Of a stretch of DNA of 15,038 nt, positions 1 to 6,985 are shown one piece after another (position 1 is the stretch's first letter; each line of letters begins with the position of its first letter). Under the pieces are notes generated by a model. The model was not told the origin of the DNA and did not search any database. It saw only the letters and a program-made list of their open reading frames with translations. This stretch comes from Opitutaceae bacterium. Lineage in GTDB: Bacteria; Verrucomicrobiota; Verrucomicrobiia; Opitutales; Opitutaceae. The stretch is from the NCBI GenBank assembly GCA_029979145.1, contig JAPOIC010000023.1, positions 1 to 15,038 on the forward strand, given 5' to 3'. A program made the position numbers and the translations under genes.

Positions 1-484
1 GCTCCGGCTTGGCCTCGGGGTTGGCGCCGGCGTCGATAAGGACGAAGTGGCCGTTTTCACGCGGCACCACGGCGGCGAGGGCGGGGCGAGCGACGCCATC
101 CATGGTGCGTAGACGCAACGTGCCGCCGGCCATGAGAGCGCCGGTGTTGCCGCAGCTGACACCGACGCTTGCCTGGCCTTCCTTGACGAGTTCGATGGCA
201 CGAACCATCGACGAATCCTTTTTCCGCTTCAGCGCCTGCAGCGGCTTGTCATCCATCGTGATGACTTCCGAGGCGTGAAAAACCGATACACGCGGGTCGG
301 CTTGCAGGCCGGCGGCCGCGATCAGCGGTTCTAGCAGGGCGTGGTCGCCCACCAGGACGACCGGATTTAAGCCCCGCTCGTGAGCCAGGGCCAGTTTTAC
401 AGCCTCAACCACCTCGGCGGGGCCGAGGTCTCCACCCATGGCGTCGACAGCGATGCGCCCGATTTCGCGGGGTGAGGTAACCAT
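1..484 (-). CDS. plsX: Phosphate acyltransferase PlsX (partial, C-terminus beyond window)
   Basis: PlsX converts acyl-ACP and phosphate to acyl-phosphate, the acyl donor for PlsY in the first step of phospholipid synthesis; it is a peripheral membrane enzyme. The visible N-terminal 161 residues carry family hallmarks: AVDAMGGD near residues 12-19, SCGNTGALMAGG around residues 105-116, then RPALAAVVPRE and a DAGANPEAKPE segment at the window edge. The start is the only in-frame ATG before the first hallmark. It lies 31 bp after rpmF on the same strand, the classic bacterial rpmF-plsX arrangement, so the two are probably co-transcribed. No Shine-Dalgarno is visible; a short palindrome covers the start codon. 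Roughly half the usual ~330-350 residue protein is present. Identification is firm. Confidence 0.96.
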   Translation of the reverse strand, partial: MVTSPREIGRIAVDAMGGDLGPAEVVEAVKLALAHERGLNPVVLVGDHALLEPLIAAAGLQADPRVSVFHASEVITMDDKPLQALKRKKDSSMVRAIELVKEGQASVGVSCGNTGALMAGGTLRLRTMDGVARPALAAVVPRENGHFVLIDAGANPEAKPE

Positions 485-495
485 CGTAACGATGG
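481..495. repeat. Short perfect palindrome over the plsX start codon
   Basis: CCATCGT and ACGATGG flank a single base, giving 7-bp perfect arms. In the plsX mRNA the start AUG lies in the 3' arm, so a small hairpin could mask it. Any role in translational coupling to rpmF is inference, and a chance palindrome is possible. Confidence 0.4.
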
Positions 496-515
496 CGGGC
501 TGGGAAGAGCGGAGA

Positions 516-695
516 TCAGACCTCGACGTCGAGGACCTGACGGCCGCGATACATGCCGGTCTTCGGGTTCACCCGGTGCGGGCGGAAGAGGCTGCCGTCG
601 GTCGGATCCTTGGCAAACTCAGGAGCCTGGAATGCATTGGCCGCGCGGCGGTTGGCGCTGCGGCGCTTGGACTGTTTACGTTTTGGTTGAGCCAT
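516..695 (-). CDS. rpmF: 50S ribosomal protein L32
   Basis: A 59-residue very basic protein beginning MAQPKRKQSKRRSANRRAAN, the L32 signature, and ending with KTGMYRGRQVLDVEV, which fits the family's C-terminal part. L32 is a small structural protein of the large ribosomal subunit. The zinc-binding CxxC pairs found in some L32 proteins are absent, so this is the Cys-free form. The bases before the ATG are C-rich, with no Shine-Dalgarno. It is upstream of plsX in the same orientation, 31 bp apart. It was found by translating the minus strand directly, since it is short. The DUF177/YceD gene often found upstream of rpmF is absent; uppP occupies that place. Confidence 0.96.
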   Translation of the reverse strand: MAQPKRKQSKRRSANRRAANAFQAPEFAKDPTDGSLFRPHRVNPKTGMYRGRQVLDVEV

Positions 696-762
696 GGGAG
701 TGGGTGTCTTGGAATGGGTTACGCCGGTTTAGGACGCCGATGTTTGTCGTGGAAAGGGTCGG

Positions 763-790
763 AGTAAAGAGCGGCTTTCAGTCGCGTCAA
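763..790 (-). promoter_or_regulatory. Candidate sigma70-type promoter for rpmF-plsX
   Basis: Reading the minus strand, TTGACG (positions 790-785, 5 of 6 to TTGACA) is followed after 16 bp by TTTACT (768-763, 4 of 6 to TATAAT). It lies in the 115-bp gap between uppP and rpmF and would give a leader of roughly 60 nt before the rpmF ATG. This is pattern matching only. Read-through from uppP is equally possible. Confidence 0.4.
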
Positions 791-810
791 GCGCTATCAC
801 GACCCGCTGT

Positions 811-1806
811 TTACAGGTAAAAAACACTGGCAATAACGGCCGCGAGCAGGAGTCGGTAGATCGCAAATGCCGCCAGGCCGTGACGGGTCAGGAAGGCCAC
901 GAGGAACTTTACCGCCGCTGCGGCCGAGATTGCCGCAACCGCCATGCCGAGCAACACGTTGGACCAGCCAAACACCTCGATCATGGCCGGGCCCGACCGC
1001 CAGCCCTTCACTACCGCGGCGCCGGCAAGCACGGGCAGGCCGAGGAGAAAGCTGAATTCCGCGGCGCGCTTGGGGCTGAGTCCGGCGAGGTAGCCGCCGA
1101 CGATGGTAACCATCGATCGGCTAGTTCCGGGCCACAACGCGAGGCACTGGAAGAATCCAATTTTGAGCGATTCGGCGACCGTGAGATCGGACGGCTCCTT
1201 TTCGGCCGGAAGAGTTGCGGCGGTCCGGCGGCGATACCGTTCCACCCAAACCATCAGGACGGCTCCTGCCACGAGTCCGATGATCACCGTGCCCAACGAA
1301 AACAGATGCGTCTCAATCAATCCGCTGGCGGCGAGTCCGACGGCGGCGACCGGCACGAAGGCCAGGAACAGGTTGCGCAACAGCCGGAGGCCGGCCGCGT
1401 CACGCCCGGTGAGTCCGTGGAGCATGGCGAGCAGGCTCGCCCAGTAGAGCGAGACCACGGCGAGGATGGCGCCGACCTGGATCACCACCGCGTAGGTGTC
1501 GGCCGAGATCTTGAGGGTCAGGGGCTGGCCGGCGGGATCGGACGCGGATGGTGGTCGATGCCACAGAGGCTGGCCGGCGGCGTCGCGCAACGGGACCTCG
1601 GCCTCCAATTCGAGCAGGTGGTTCGCGATGATGAGGTGGCCCGTGGAGGAAATGGGGAGGAATTCCGTAATGCCCTCTACGACGCCGAGAATCACGGCAT
1701 CGGTGGCGCTGAGCTCGGCGACGGGTGCGGGCGGCGGGCTGGACTCGTCGGCCCGGGCCGGCGCAGTGACAGCCAGCAGGGTCGCGATGGAGAGAAAAAT
1801 GCGCAC
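811..1806 (-). CDS. uppP: Undecaprenyl-diphosphate phosphatase UppP/BacA, with N-terminal extension
   Basis: An integral membrane phosphatase that recycles undecaprenyl pyrophosphate to the lipid carrier for peptidoglycan synthesis. With a GTG start at 1806 it has 331 residues. Catalytic motif 1 is GVVEGITEF (E44, E48) followed by SSTGH (53-57); motif 2 is PGTSRSMVT (226-234, R230). About eight hydrophobic segments are visible. Two departures from the E. coli type are a signal-like N-terminus (hydrophobic residues 3-17, then APARADE) and a roughly 30-residue polar Pro/Ala-rich insertion at about 69-100, between SSTGH and the IQVGAILAVV helix. GTG was chosen because AAGG precedes it and it begins the hydrophobic stretch; upstream starts would run into trpD. 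Divergent from trpD across 79 bp. Confidence 0.93.
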   Translation of the reverse strand: MRIFLSIATLLAVTAPARADESSPPPAPVAELSATDAVILGVVEGITEFLPISSTGHLIIANHLLELEAEVPLRDAAGQPLWHRPPSASDPAGQPLTLKISADTYAVVIQVGAILAVVSLYWASLLAMLHGLTGRDAAGLRLLRNLFLAFVPVAAVGLAASGLIETHLFSLGTVIIGLVAGAVLMVWVERYRRRTAATLPAEKEPSDLTVAESLKIGFFQCLALWPGTSRSMVTIVGGYLAGLSPKRAAEFSFLLGLPVLAGAAVVKGWRSGPAMIEVFGWSNVLLGMAVAAISAAAAVKFLVAFLTRHGLAAFAIYRLLLAAVIASVFYL

Positions 1807-1885
1807 GGCGCCTTGCTGCGCGGTTTCGCGGCATGGAGCAATTTTATTTGCCGCGCGGAGCATCCGTTGGCTGCCTGAAAAGACC
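1807..1885. promoter_or_regulatory. Divergent intergenic region uppP/trpD
   Basis: This 79-bp gap must hold the start signals of both divergent genes. An AT-rich island at 1841-1849 reads TAAAAT on the minus strand (complement of 1841-1846), a reasonable -10 for uppP about 35 nt before its GTG. No matching -35 is evident, and no convincing promoter for trpD was found. Confidence 0.35.
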
Positions 1886-2932
1886 ATGGCCACCCTCAAG
1901 GAATTGACCGCGCAACTGACTGCATCCGCGGCGTTGGAACCGGCGGAAATCGAGTTCGCGGCAAAGGCGTTGGAATCACCTGAAGTCGGCGAGACCGACA
2001 AGGCCGACTTCCTGCGCGCTTTGGCGCAAAAGGGCGAAACGGCCGCAGAGATTGCGGGCTTTGCCCAGGCCTTTCGGCAGCGCGCGGTGGACCCGGGCGT
2101 GCAGGCGTGGGCGGGGGAGGCGATTGATATCGTCGGCACCGGCGGCGATCACTCCGGCGGGTTCAATGTTTCCAGTCTCGTGGTGCTGACCCTGGCAAGC
2201 GCCGGCGTGCCGGTGATGAAGCACGGCAACCGCGGCATTACGTCGAAGTGCGGGAGCGCGGATCTGCTTGCGGCTCTCGGTGTGAATCTGACCGCACCAC
2301 CGGAAAAACTCCGTCAGGCCATGGCCGAGCTCGGTTTCGTGTTTTTCTTTGCGCCGAATTATCACCCGGCGTTCAAGCACATCGTGCCCGTGCGCAAGGC
2401 GCTGGCGGCGCAGGGGCAGCGCACGGTGTTCAACATTCTCGGCCCGCTGATCAATCCCGGTCAGCCGGCGCACGTGTTGCTCGGTTGCTTTGCCGAGGCG
2501 TGGGTGCCGCGTCTGGCCGCCGCCTTGGATGTGTTGTCGGCTTCCTCCGGTCTGGTGGTGCACGGCGTCATCGCGCCCGGGCGGGGGATCGATGAGCTTA
2601 CGACTGCGACGACGAATCAAGTGCTGGGCGTGGGCCGGGCGGCGGGACTGGTTGCCACATGGACCGCGGCGGACTTTGGGCTCGAGCCGGCGCCGTTTTC
2701 CGATCTTCAGGGCGGCGACCTTGAGCAGAACGTGGCGATGGTCAAGTCGCTGCTGGCAGGACGCGGTCCGCGCGGCTTGGAAGACACCGTGGTATTGAAT
2801 ACGGCCGTCGGGCTTTGGCTCACCGGCCGGACCTCCGACATTAAAGACGGCCTCGCCACGGCGCGTGATTTGCTGCGCGGTGGCGCCGTGCAGCGCAAGA
2901 TCACCGCCACCCGCGAATTCTATCGCTCATGA
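1886..2932 (+). CDS. trpD: Anthranilate phosphoribosyltransferase
   Basis: TrpD joins anthranilate and PRPP to phosphoribosyl-anthranilate, the second step of tryptophan synthesis, in the cytoplasm. It has 348 residues, normal for the family. Motifs in order: KGETAAEIAGFA in the N-terminal helical domain (49-60), the PRPP-binding DIVGTGGD (81-88), KHGNRGITSKCGSADLLAAL (112-131), APNYHPAFKHIVPVRKAL, and RTVFNILGPLINP (179-191). The ATG start matches the family N-terminus; the same frame stays open upstream, but that stretch overlaps uppP and is not TrpD-like. GAAAAG before the ATG is at best a weak ribosome-binding site. Its TGA overlaps the glmM ATG (ATGA). No other trp gene is in the window, so it is separate from any trp operon here. 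Confidence 0.96.
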   Translation: MATLKELTAQLTASAALEPAEIEFAAKALESPEVGETDKADFLRALAQKGETAAEIAGFAQAFRQRAVDPGVQAWAGEAIDIVGTGGDHSGGFNVSSLVVLTLASAGVPVMKHGNRGITSKCGSADLLAALGVNLTAPPEKLRQAMAELGFVFFFAPNYHPAFKHIVPVRKALAAQGQRTVFNILGPLINPGQPAHVLLGCFAEAWVPRLAAALDVLSASSGLVVHGVIAPGRGIDELTTATTNQVLGVGRAAGLVATWTAADFGLEPAPFSDLQGGDLEQNVAMVKSLLAGRGPRGLEDTVVLNTAVGLWLTGRTSDIKDGLATARDLLRGGAVQRKITATREFYRS

Positions 2933-4263
2933 GTCGCCATTACTTTGGCACCGATGGGGTGCGTGGGCCCTTTGGCGGCCCGGTCGTCAACGAAGCATTC
3001 TTCGCGCGTCTGGCCGCGGCGGCCGTGCGCTGGGTGCGGCAATCCGACGTGGACGCTCCGACCGTCCTGATCGGCCGCGACCCGCGCGCCTCGGGCGCGG
3101 CCCTGGAAGCCGCGGCGGTCGGCGGACTGGTTTCCGCCGGTGCGACCGTGACGAGTCTGGGGATCCTGCCGACGCCCGCCGTCGCCCGGGCGGTGCGGAC
3201 CACGGGCGCCGACTTGGGCGTGGTGATCACGGCTTCGCACAATCCGGCGACGGACAACGGTATCAAGTTCTTCGGCCGCGGCGGCCTCAAGCTCTCGGAT
3301 GCCGACGAGTCGATCATCGAAAGTCTGCTGCAGGATGAGGTGCCGGCGAACGCGAGCGCTGCCCGCGAATCCGCCGCCGTGGATCATTATGTGGAAGCGG
3401 CGTTCGCCCAGCTCCCGGCCGGCGCGCTGCAAGATTGGCGTATCGTCGTGGACACGGCGAATGGCGCCACCACCCGCACCACTCCGGTCGTCCTGCGGAA
3501 ACTGGGTGCCGAGGTGCTGGCAATTAGCGACCGGCCCGACGGTGTGAACATCAACGACGGCGTGGGCAGTGAACATCCGGAGAAACTGGCCGCGCTGGTG
3601 CACGAGCGCGGGGCGCGGTTGGGGATTGCGCATGACGGCGACGGCGACCGTTGCATCCTTTGCGACGAGCTGGGTGAGGTGCTCGATGGCGACGAGATTT
3701 TGACCCTCCTGGCCGTCGACGCCCTCCAGCGTGGAGCGCTGGTCAACCAGACGCTGGTCGTGACCATCCAAAGCAATCTGGGCGTGGATGCTGCCGTGAA
3801 GGCCGCGGGCGGGCGGACGCTGCGCACCAATGTGGGCGACCGCTATGTGATCGAGCGGATGCGGGCCGAAGGGGCCATGCTCGGAGGTGAGGCGAGCGGG
3901 CACATTGTGTGCGCGGATGTTTCGCCGACCGGCGACGGCCTGGTGGCGGCGCTGCGGGTGATCGCAGTGATGCTGCGCACCGGCAAACCGCTCTCGCAGC
4001 TTCGGCAGGTGTTGCAGAAATTTCCCCAACGCACGTCGGCCCTGAGGGTCCGGGAGAAGCGTCCGCTGGCAAGCTGCGCGAGTTTGTCCGCCGCCGTGGC
4101 CGAGATCGTCAACGCCCTGGGTGAACGCGGCCGTGTCTTGGTGCGCTACTCCGGCACGGAGGCGAAACTGCGGCTGCTGGTCGAAGGGCCCGACGAGGCG
4201 ACGACCGGGGCGGCGATCACTGCGCTGGAGACCGCGGCGCGCGCGGACTTGGACGTCCTCTAG
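2929..4263 (+). CDS. glmM: Phosphoglucosamine mutase
   Basis: Interconverts glucosamine-6-phosphate and glucosamine-1-phosphate on the route to UDP-GlcNAc, hence peptidoglycan and LPS. It has 444 residues, close to E. coli GlmM. Motifs in order: FGTDGVRG at 6-13, phosphoserine loop TASHNP at 101-106 (S103), metal-binding DGDGDR at 236-241, sugar-binding GEASGH at 320-325, and phosphate-binding RYSGTE at 406-411. All four functional loops are intact. GlmM is favoured over phosphoglucomutase or phosphomannomutase by length, by the FGTDGVRG start and by the GEASGH loop. The start codon overlaps the trpD stop by 4 bp, so translational coupling is likely. The TPR gene follows 39 bp later on the same strand. 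Confidence 0.95.
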   Translation: MSRHYFGTDGVRGPFGGPVVNEAFFARLAAAAVRWVRQSDVDAPTVLIGRDPRASGAALEAAAVGGLVSAGATVTSLGILPTPAVARAVRTTGADLGVVITASHNPATDNGIKFFGRGGLKLSDADESIIESLLQDEVPANASAARESAAVDHYVEAAFAQLPAGALQDWRIVVDTANGATTRTTPVVLRKLGAEVLAISDRPDGVNINDGVGSEHPEKLAALVHERGARLGIAHDGDGDRCILCDELGEVLDGDEILTLLAVDALQRGALVNQTLVVTIQSNLGVDAAVKAAGGRTLRTNVGDRYVIERMRAEGAMLGGEASGHIVCADVSPTGDGLVAALRVIAVMLRTGKPLSQLRQVLQKFPQRTSALRVREKRPLASCASLSAAVAEIVNALGERGRVLVRYSGTEAKLRLLVEGPDEATTGAAITALETAARADLDVL

Positions 4264-4302
4264 GATTGCTTCGCTCCGGGTCGCATCCTTCATATCTGCC
4301 GC

Positions 4303-5412
4303 ATGCCCGACCTGACGCTTCAAGCCGTCGATGCCCGCCAGCAGAAGCTGATGGAAAACGCGGGCCGCGCGTTCGAGCAGGGCAATCTGGACTACGTCTT
4401 GACGGCCACAGCCCAAGTGCTGGCGGCGGTCCCGGCCTGCCTGCCGGTGCGGCGTTTGCAGCGCGCTGCACAGAAAAAACGGTTTTCCAAATCCGGCGGG
4501 TGGATGGGCAAGGCGTTGAGCGGACTGACGGCCCTGCCGTTTTCGCTGGGCGGCAACCGGCGCGCGCCGGCGGAAACCTTGGCGCAGGCGGAGAAGATAC
4601 TCGCTAGGGACCCCTACAGTATTTCCGGACTGCAATTGCTGGCCGAGACGGCGCAGGCGCAGGACTGGCCGGAGACGGCGGCGTTTGCCCTTGAGGCCAT
4701 TCGCGAGATCGAACCAGCCAACCGCGCCAACCTCCTCGCGCTCGGTGAGGCGTGGCTGGCCGCGAATAATCCCGCCGCGGCGCTGCAGGTGGCGGACGAG
4801 ATGCTGCGCACCAATCCCGTGGACGGCGACGCACAAAACCTCATGCGCAAGGCCTCGATTGCGCGCACCACGCGGCAAGGACGTTGGGAGGGCGCAGGCA
4901 ATTACCGAGAGAAACTCAAGGACGAGGGGCAGTCGGCGGCGCTGGAAAAGGCCGCGCGCGTAAGTGCGCCGCCGCCCGTGACGGTCGCAGATAATGCGCC
5001 CGAAACCTTGGTCGATCTGCAGGCCTTGGTGGAACGTCACCCAGGCGATGTCGACGCCCGCTTTCGTCTCGCCGAGGGCCTGCTCAATGCGGGGCAGGTC
5101 GAGCCGGCCATTGCGCAAGTTCAACAGGTGCAACGGCACCCCAAGTGGCGCCTCCAGGCCTTGCTCGGACTCGCCCGCGGGTTTCGCGCGCGGCGGCTTT
5201 TTGATTTGGCCGTCACGCAGCTCAACACCGCCAAGCAAGAGTCGGGCGCCTTGGACGAGCTCAAGAAGGAGATCATCTACGAACTTGGGTCCTGTTACGA
5301 AGACCTCCGCCAGCCCGAGGCCGCGATCGCGCAGTTCAAGCAAATCTACGCCGAGGACATCGGCTTCCGCGACGTCGCCGCCAAGATCAACGCGCACTAC
5401 GCGGCGTCGTGA
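4303..5412 (+). CDS. TPR-like repeat protein, function unknown
   Basis: A 369-residue soluble-looking protein with no signal peptide and no clear membrane helix. Helical Ala/Leu-rich units of TPR type are visible: one near the N-terminus (AGRAFEQGNLDYVLTATAQV), several at about 100-185 (LQLLAETAQAQDWPETAAFA, LGEAWLAANNPAAALQVADE), and more at about 240-350 (RFRLAEGLLNAGQVEPAIAQ, YELGSCYEDLRQPEAAIAQF). The middle, about 190-235, is charged and likely a linker. TPR proteins act as protein-protein scaffolds; the partner here cannot be read from sequence. It follows glmM by 39 bp and is probably in the same transcript, which hints at an envelope or housekeeping role, but this is only context. No Shine-Dalgarno precedes the ATG. 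Confidence 0.8.
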   Translation: MPDLTLQAVDARQQKLMENAGRAFEQGNLDYVLTATAQVLAAVPACLPVRRLQRAAQKKRFSKSGGWMGKALSGLTALPFSLGGNRRAPAETLAQAEKILARDPYSISGLQLLAETAQAQDWPETAAFALEAIREIEPANRANLLALGEAWLAANNPAAALQVADEMLRTNPVDGDAQNLMRKASIARTTRQGRWEGAGNYREKLKDEGQSAALEKAARVSAPPPVTVADNAPETLVDLQALVERHPGDVDARFRLAEGLLNAGQVEPAIAQVQQVQRHPKWRLQALLGLARGFRARRLFDLAVTQLNTAKQESGALDELKKEIIYELGSCYEDLRQPEAAIAQFKQIYAEDIGFRDVAAKINAHYAAS

Positions 5413-5419
5413 CGCCGCG
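5400..5419. terminator. Perfect hairpin over the stop codon of the TPR gene
   Basis: CGCGGCGTC and GACGCCGCG are perfect 9-bp arms around a GT loop, with the TGA stop at 5410-5412 inside. It sits between two convergent genes 18 bp apart, where a two-way terminator would be useful. No T-run follows on either strand, so it is not a standard intrinsic terminator. Confidence 0.4.
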
Positions 5420-5430
5420 AGCCGGGTTGG

Positions 5431-6894
5431 CTAAGGAGGGCTGACAGTTGTTGACATCGCGGGCTCTTTCACGAGCGGGGTGCGCGTGATGGAGAGGACG
5501 TCGATATTGGCCCAGTCGCCGGTCCAGAGCTTGATGTAGTCGTCGGCTTTGAGGAAGACGGGGCGGTCGGGGATGGCGTAGTCTTTCGGGGCGTGCCAAC
5601 CGCCGTCGACCCAGTCGGGGAGGTTGGGACCGAAGGTGACGCGGTCTTTGCGGCCGACGAGGTTGAAGACGCCTTGCCAGAGATAATCGCCGATGGCCCA
5701 ACGCGCGCCGCGTTCGATCCACATGCATTGCTCGCCCAGGAGCACGGCGATGCGGTCGTCGTCGGTGAAGAAGGCGTCCCAGAAGGTCTCGTCCACGCCG
5801 TGTCGGTGCACGAGGGCCCGAAAGTCGTGGCTTTGCCAACCGGTGCTCGGCGCTAGGTCGCATTCGCTGTCCCAACCCGTCCCGGAGACAAAGAAGCCGC
5901 GCGGGTGCTGGTAACCCGCATAGGTGCGGTCGCACGCGACCAGGAACGCCTCGAGTTCGGCGTCAGGGCGCAGGCGCACGTAGCGTTCAATGCCTTCCAG
6001 TGAGTCGCCCATGCCTGCGATGAGCATCGGTGCCTTGTTCAGGTGCCACTTGCCGGCGTGGTAGAACCACGTGCGGTGGCAGCGCGTGTAGCCGCGCTCG
6101 TCGACCCAGGCCGAGCGCGCGACGTGGCGGCAGAGCTTGCCGGCTTCATCGATGTAGCGGTCCTCGCCGTAGAGCTCGGCGGCGAGCAGCAACGGGCAGA
6201 TCATCAGGCCGTAATATTCCGAGGGCTCGAGAATATCCTTGATGCCAAGGATTCGCAGGGTGCCGCCACTCTCGTCGTCGGGCATGCCCGCGAGGTGAAA
6301 TTGCTTGATCATGTATTCGATGTCCTCGCGCGTGGAGTCATACCACGTGCGGTCTTCGAAGGCCTGCATGAAGAGCAATTTGCCCCAAATGCGAGCGTAG
6401 TCCTGATTGGCGACGGCCGTGCGGTTGGGTCGCCCATTTTCTCCGTAGGGCAGGCAACCGATGTTCATGTTGCGCAGGATCGCGGCGCGAATCTGATCGA
6501 GCAGGTGTGCGGACAGCCAGTCGCGGGCGCGCAGGGCGGTGAGGCCGAGTGAAAGGTTTGGGACGGCGTTGTGGATGAGTCCCTTTTGGCAGATTTCGCC
6601 GGCGTTGAAGCCGATGTGCCGGTATTGGCCGTCGGGTGCGAAACTCGTGCTCTGGAAATAGACCAGCCTTTCGAGCAACGCCTTGGCGCGCGGATCTGGG
6701 CGCTGTTGGATCGCTTCCGCCAGACCGGCTAGGAATGGCGAGGCCCACGTGGTGTGGCCTGCGGTCATGTCGAGCCAGCGGTAGGGATTGCCACCCCAGA
6801 CGGGGTGATTGTGAAAGCCGTGGATGGCGCCGTTGGGCTGGACCCAGGAGCGGATCCAGCTGCCGAGCGCGGCGACGTTGGGGGTGTTGGTCAA
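5431..6894 (-). CDS. Unrecognised Trp-rich protein, possible alpha/alpha-barrel fold
   Basis: A 487-residue protein without signal peptide or membrane helices. I do not recognise the family. It contains 21 Trp (about 4 percent) and regularly spaced amphipathic helices, with segments such as NPYRWLDMTAGHTTW, FNAGEICQKG, NQDYARIWGKLLFMQAF, EPSEYYGLMICPLLLAAELY and GTGWDSECD. This resembles the alpha/alpha toroid of many carbohydrate-active enzymes (glycosidases, lyases), but no catalytic motif was identified, so an enzyme role is only a guess. The start is TTG at 6894: the frame is closed by a TAA about 30 nt upstream, inside the palindromic repeat, with no ATG or GTG between. A later Met (about residue 43) would remove conserved-looking sequence. 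It is last in a same-strand row after the EamA transporter and ABC permease. Confidence 0.7.
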   Translation of the reverse strand: MTNTPNVAALGSWIRSWVQPNGAIHGFHNHPVWGGNPYRWLDMTAGHTTWASPFLAGLAEAIQQRPDPRAKALLERLVYFQSTSFAPDGQYRHIGFNAGEICQKGLIHNAVPNLSLGLTALRARDWLSAHLLDQIRAAILRNMNIGCLPYGENGRPNRTAVANQDYARIWGKLLFMQAFEDRTWYDSTREDIEYMIKQFHLAGMPDDESGGTLRILGIKDILEPSEYYGLMICPLLLAAELYGEDRYIDEAGKLCRHVARSAWVDERGYTRCHRTWFYHAGKWHLNKAPMLIAGMGDSLEGIERYVRLRPDAELEAFLVACDRTYAGYQHPRGFFVSGTGWDSECDLAPSTGWQSHDFRALVHRHGVDETFWDAFFTDDDRIAVLLGEQCMWIERGARWAIGDYLWQGVFNLVGRKDRVTFGPNLPDWVDGGWHAPKDYAIPDRPVFLKADDYIKLWTGDWANIDVLSITRTPLVKEPAMSTTVSPP

Positions 6895-6913
6895 GAAACG
6901 GATGAAGTTCTTT

Positions 6914-6985
6914 ACCGCGGATTACGCAGATTTCGCCGATGCCCCGATGTCAGGTCGAATCCGTGAAATCCGGGTAATCCGCGGT
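6914..6985. repeat. Long imperfect inverted repeat, REP/MITE-like
   Basis: Arms at 6914-6940 and 6959-6985 match in 23 of 27 positions as inverted copies, beginning ACCGCGGATTAC on both outer ends, with an 18-nt spacer. The outer TT/AA bases also pair after one mismatch. It fills most of the 90-bp gap, beginning at the EamA stop codon and ending 19 nt before the TTG start of the next gene. The GGATTxCnnnGATTT style is like dispersed intergenic palindromes of other bacteria. That it is repeated elsewhere is inferred; no second copy lies in this window. Confidence 0.75.

Noticed and set aside
810..821. Small palindrome TTTACAGGTAAA at the uppP stop
   Set aside because: 5-bp arms with a two-base loop and no further structure; expected by chance and too weak for a terminator.
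1496..1885. Longer trpD beginning at 1496
   Set aside because: The added 130 residues overlap uppP and do not look like TrpD; the ATG at 1886 fits the family N-terminus.
1807..2139. Longer uppP beginning at 2139
   Set aside because: The extra 111 residues overlap trpD coding sequence on the other strand and do not resemble UppP; the GTG at 1806 begins the hydrophobic stretch.
2920..5397. 825-residue open frame on the minus strand
   Set aside because: It is antisense to glmM and the TPR gene, both with clear family or repeat evidence. The translation is Arg/His/Gln-rich low-complexity, typical of a GC-rich shadow frame.
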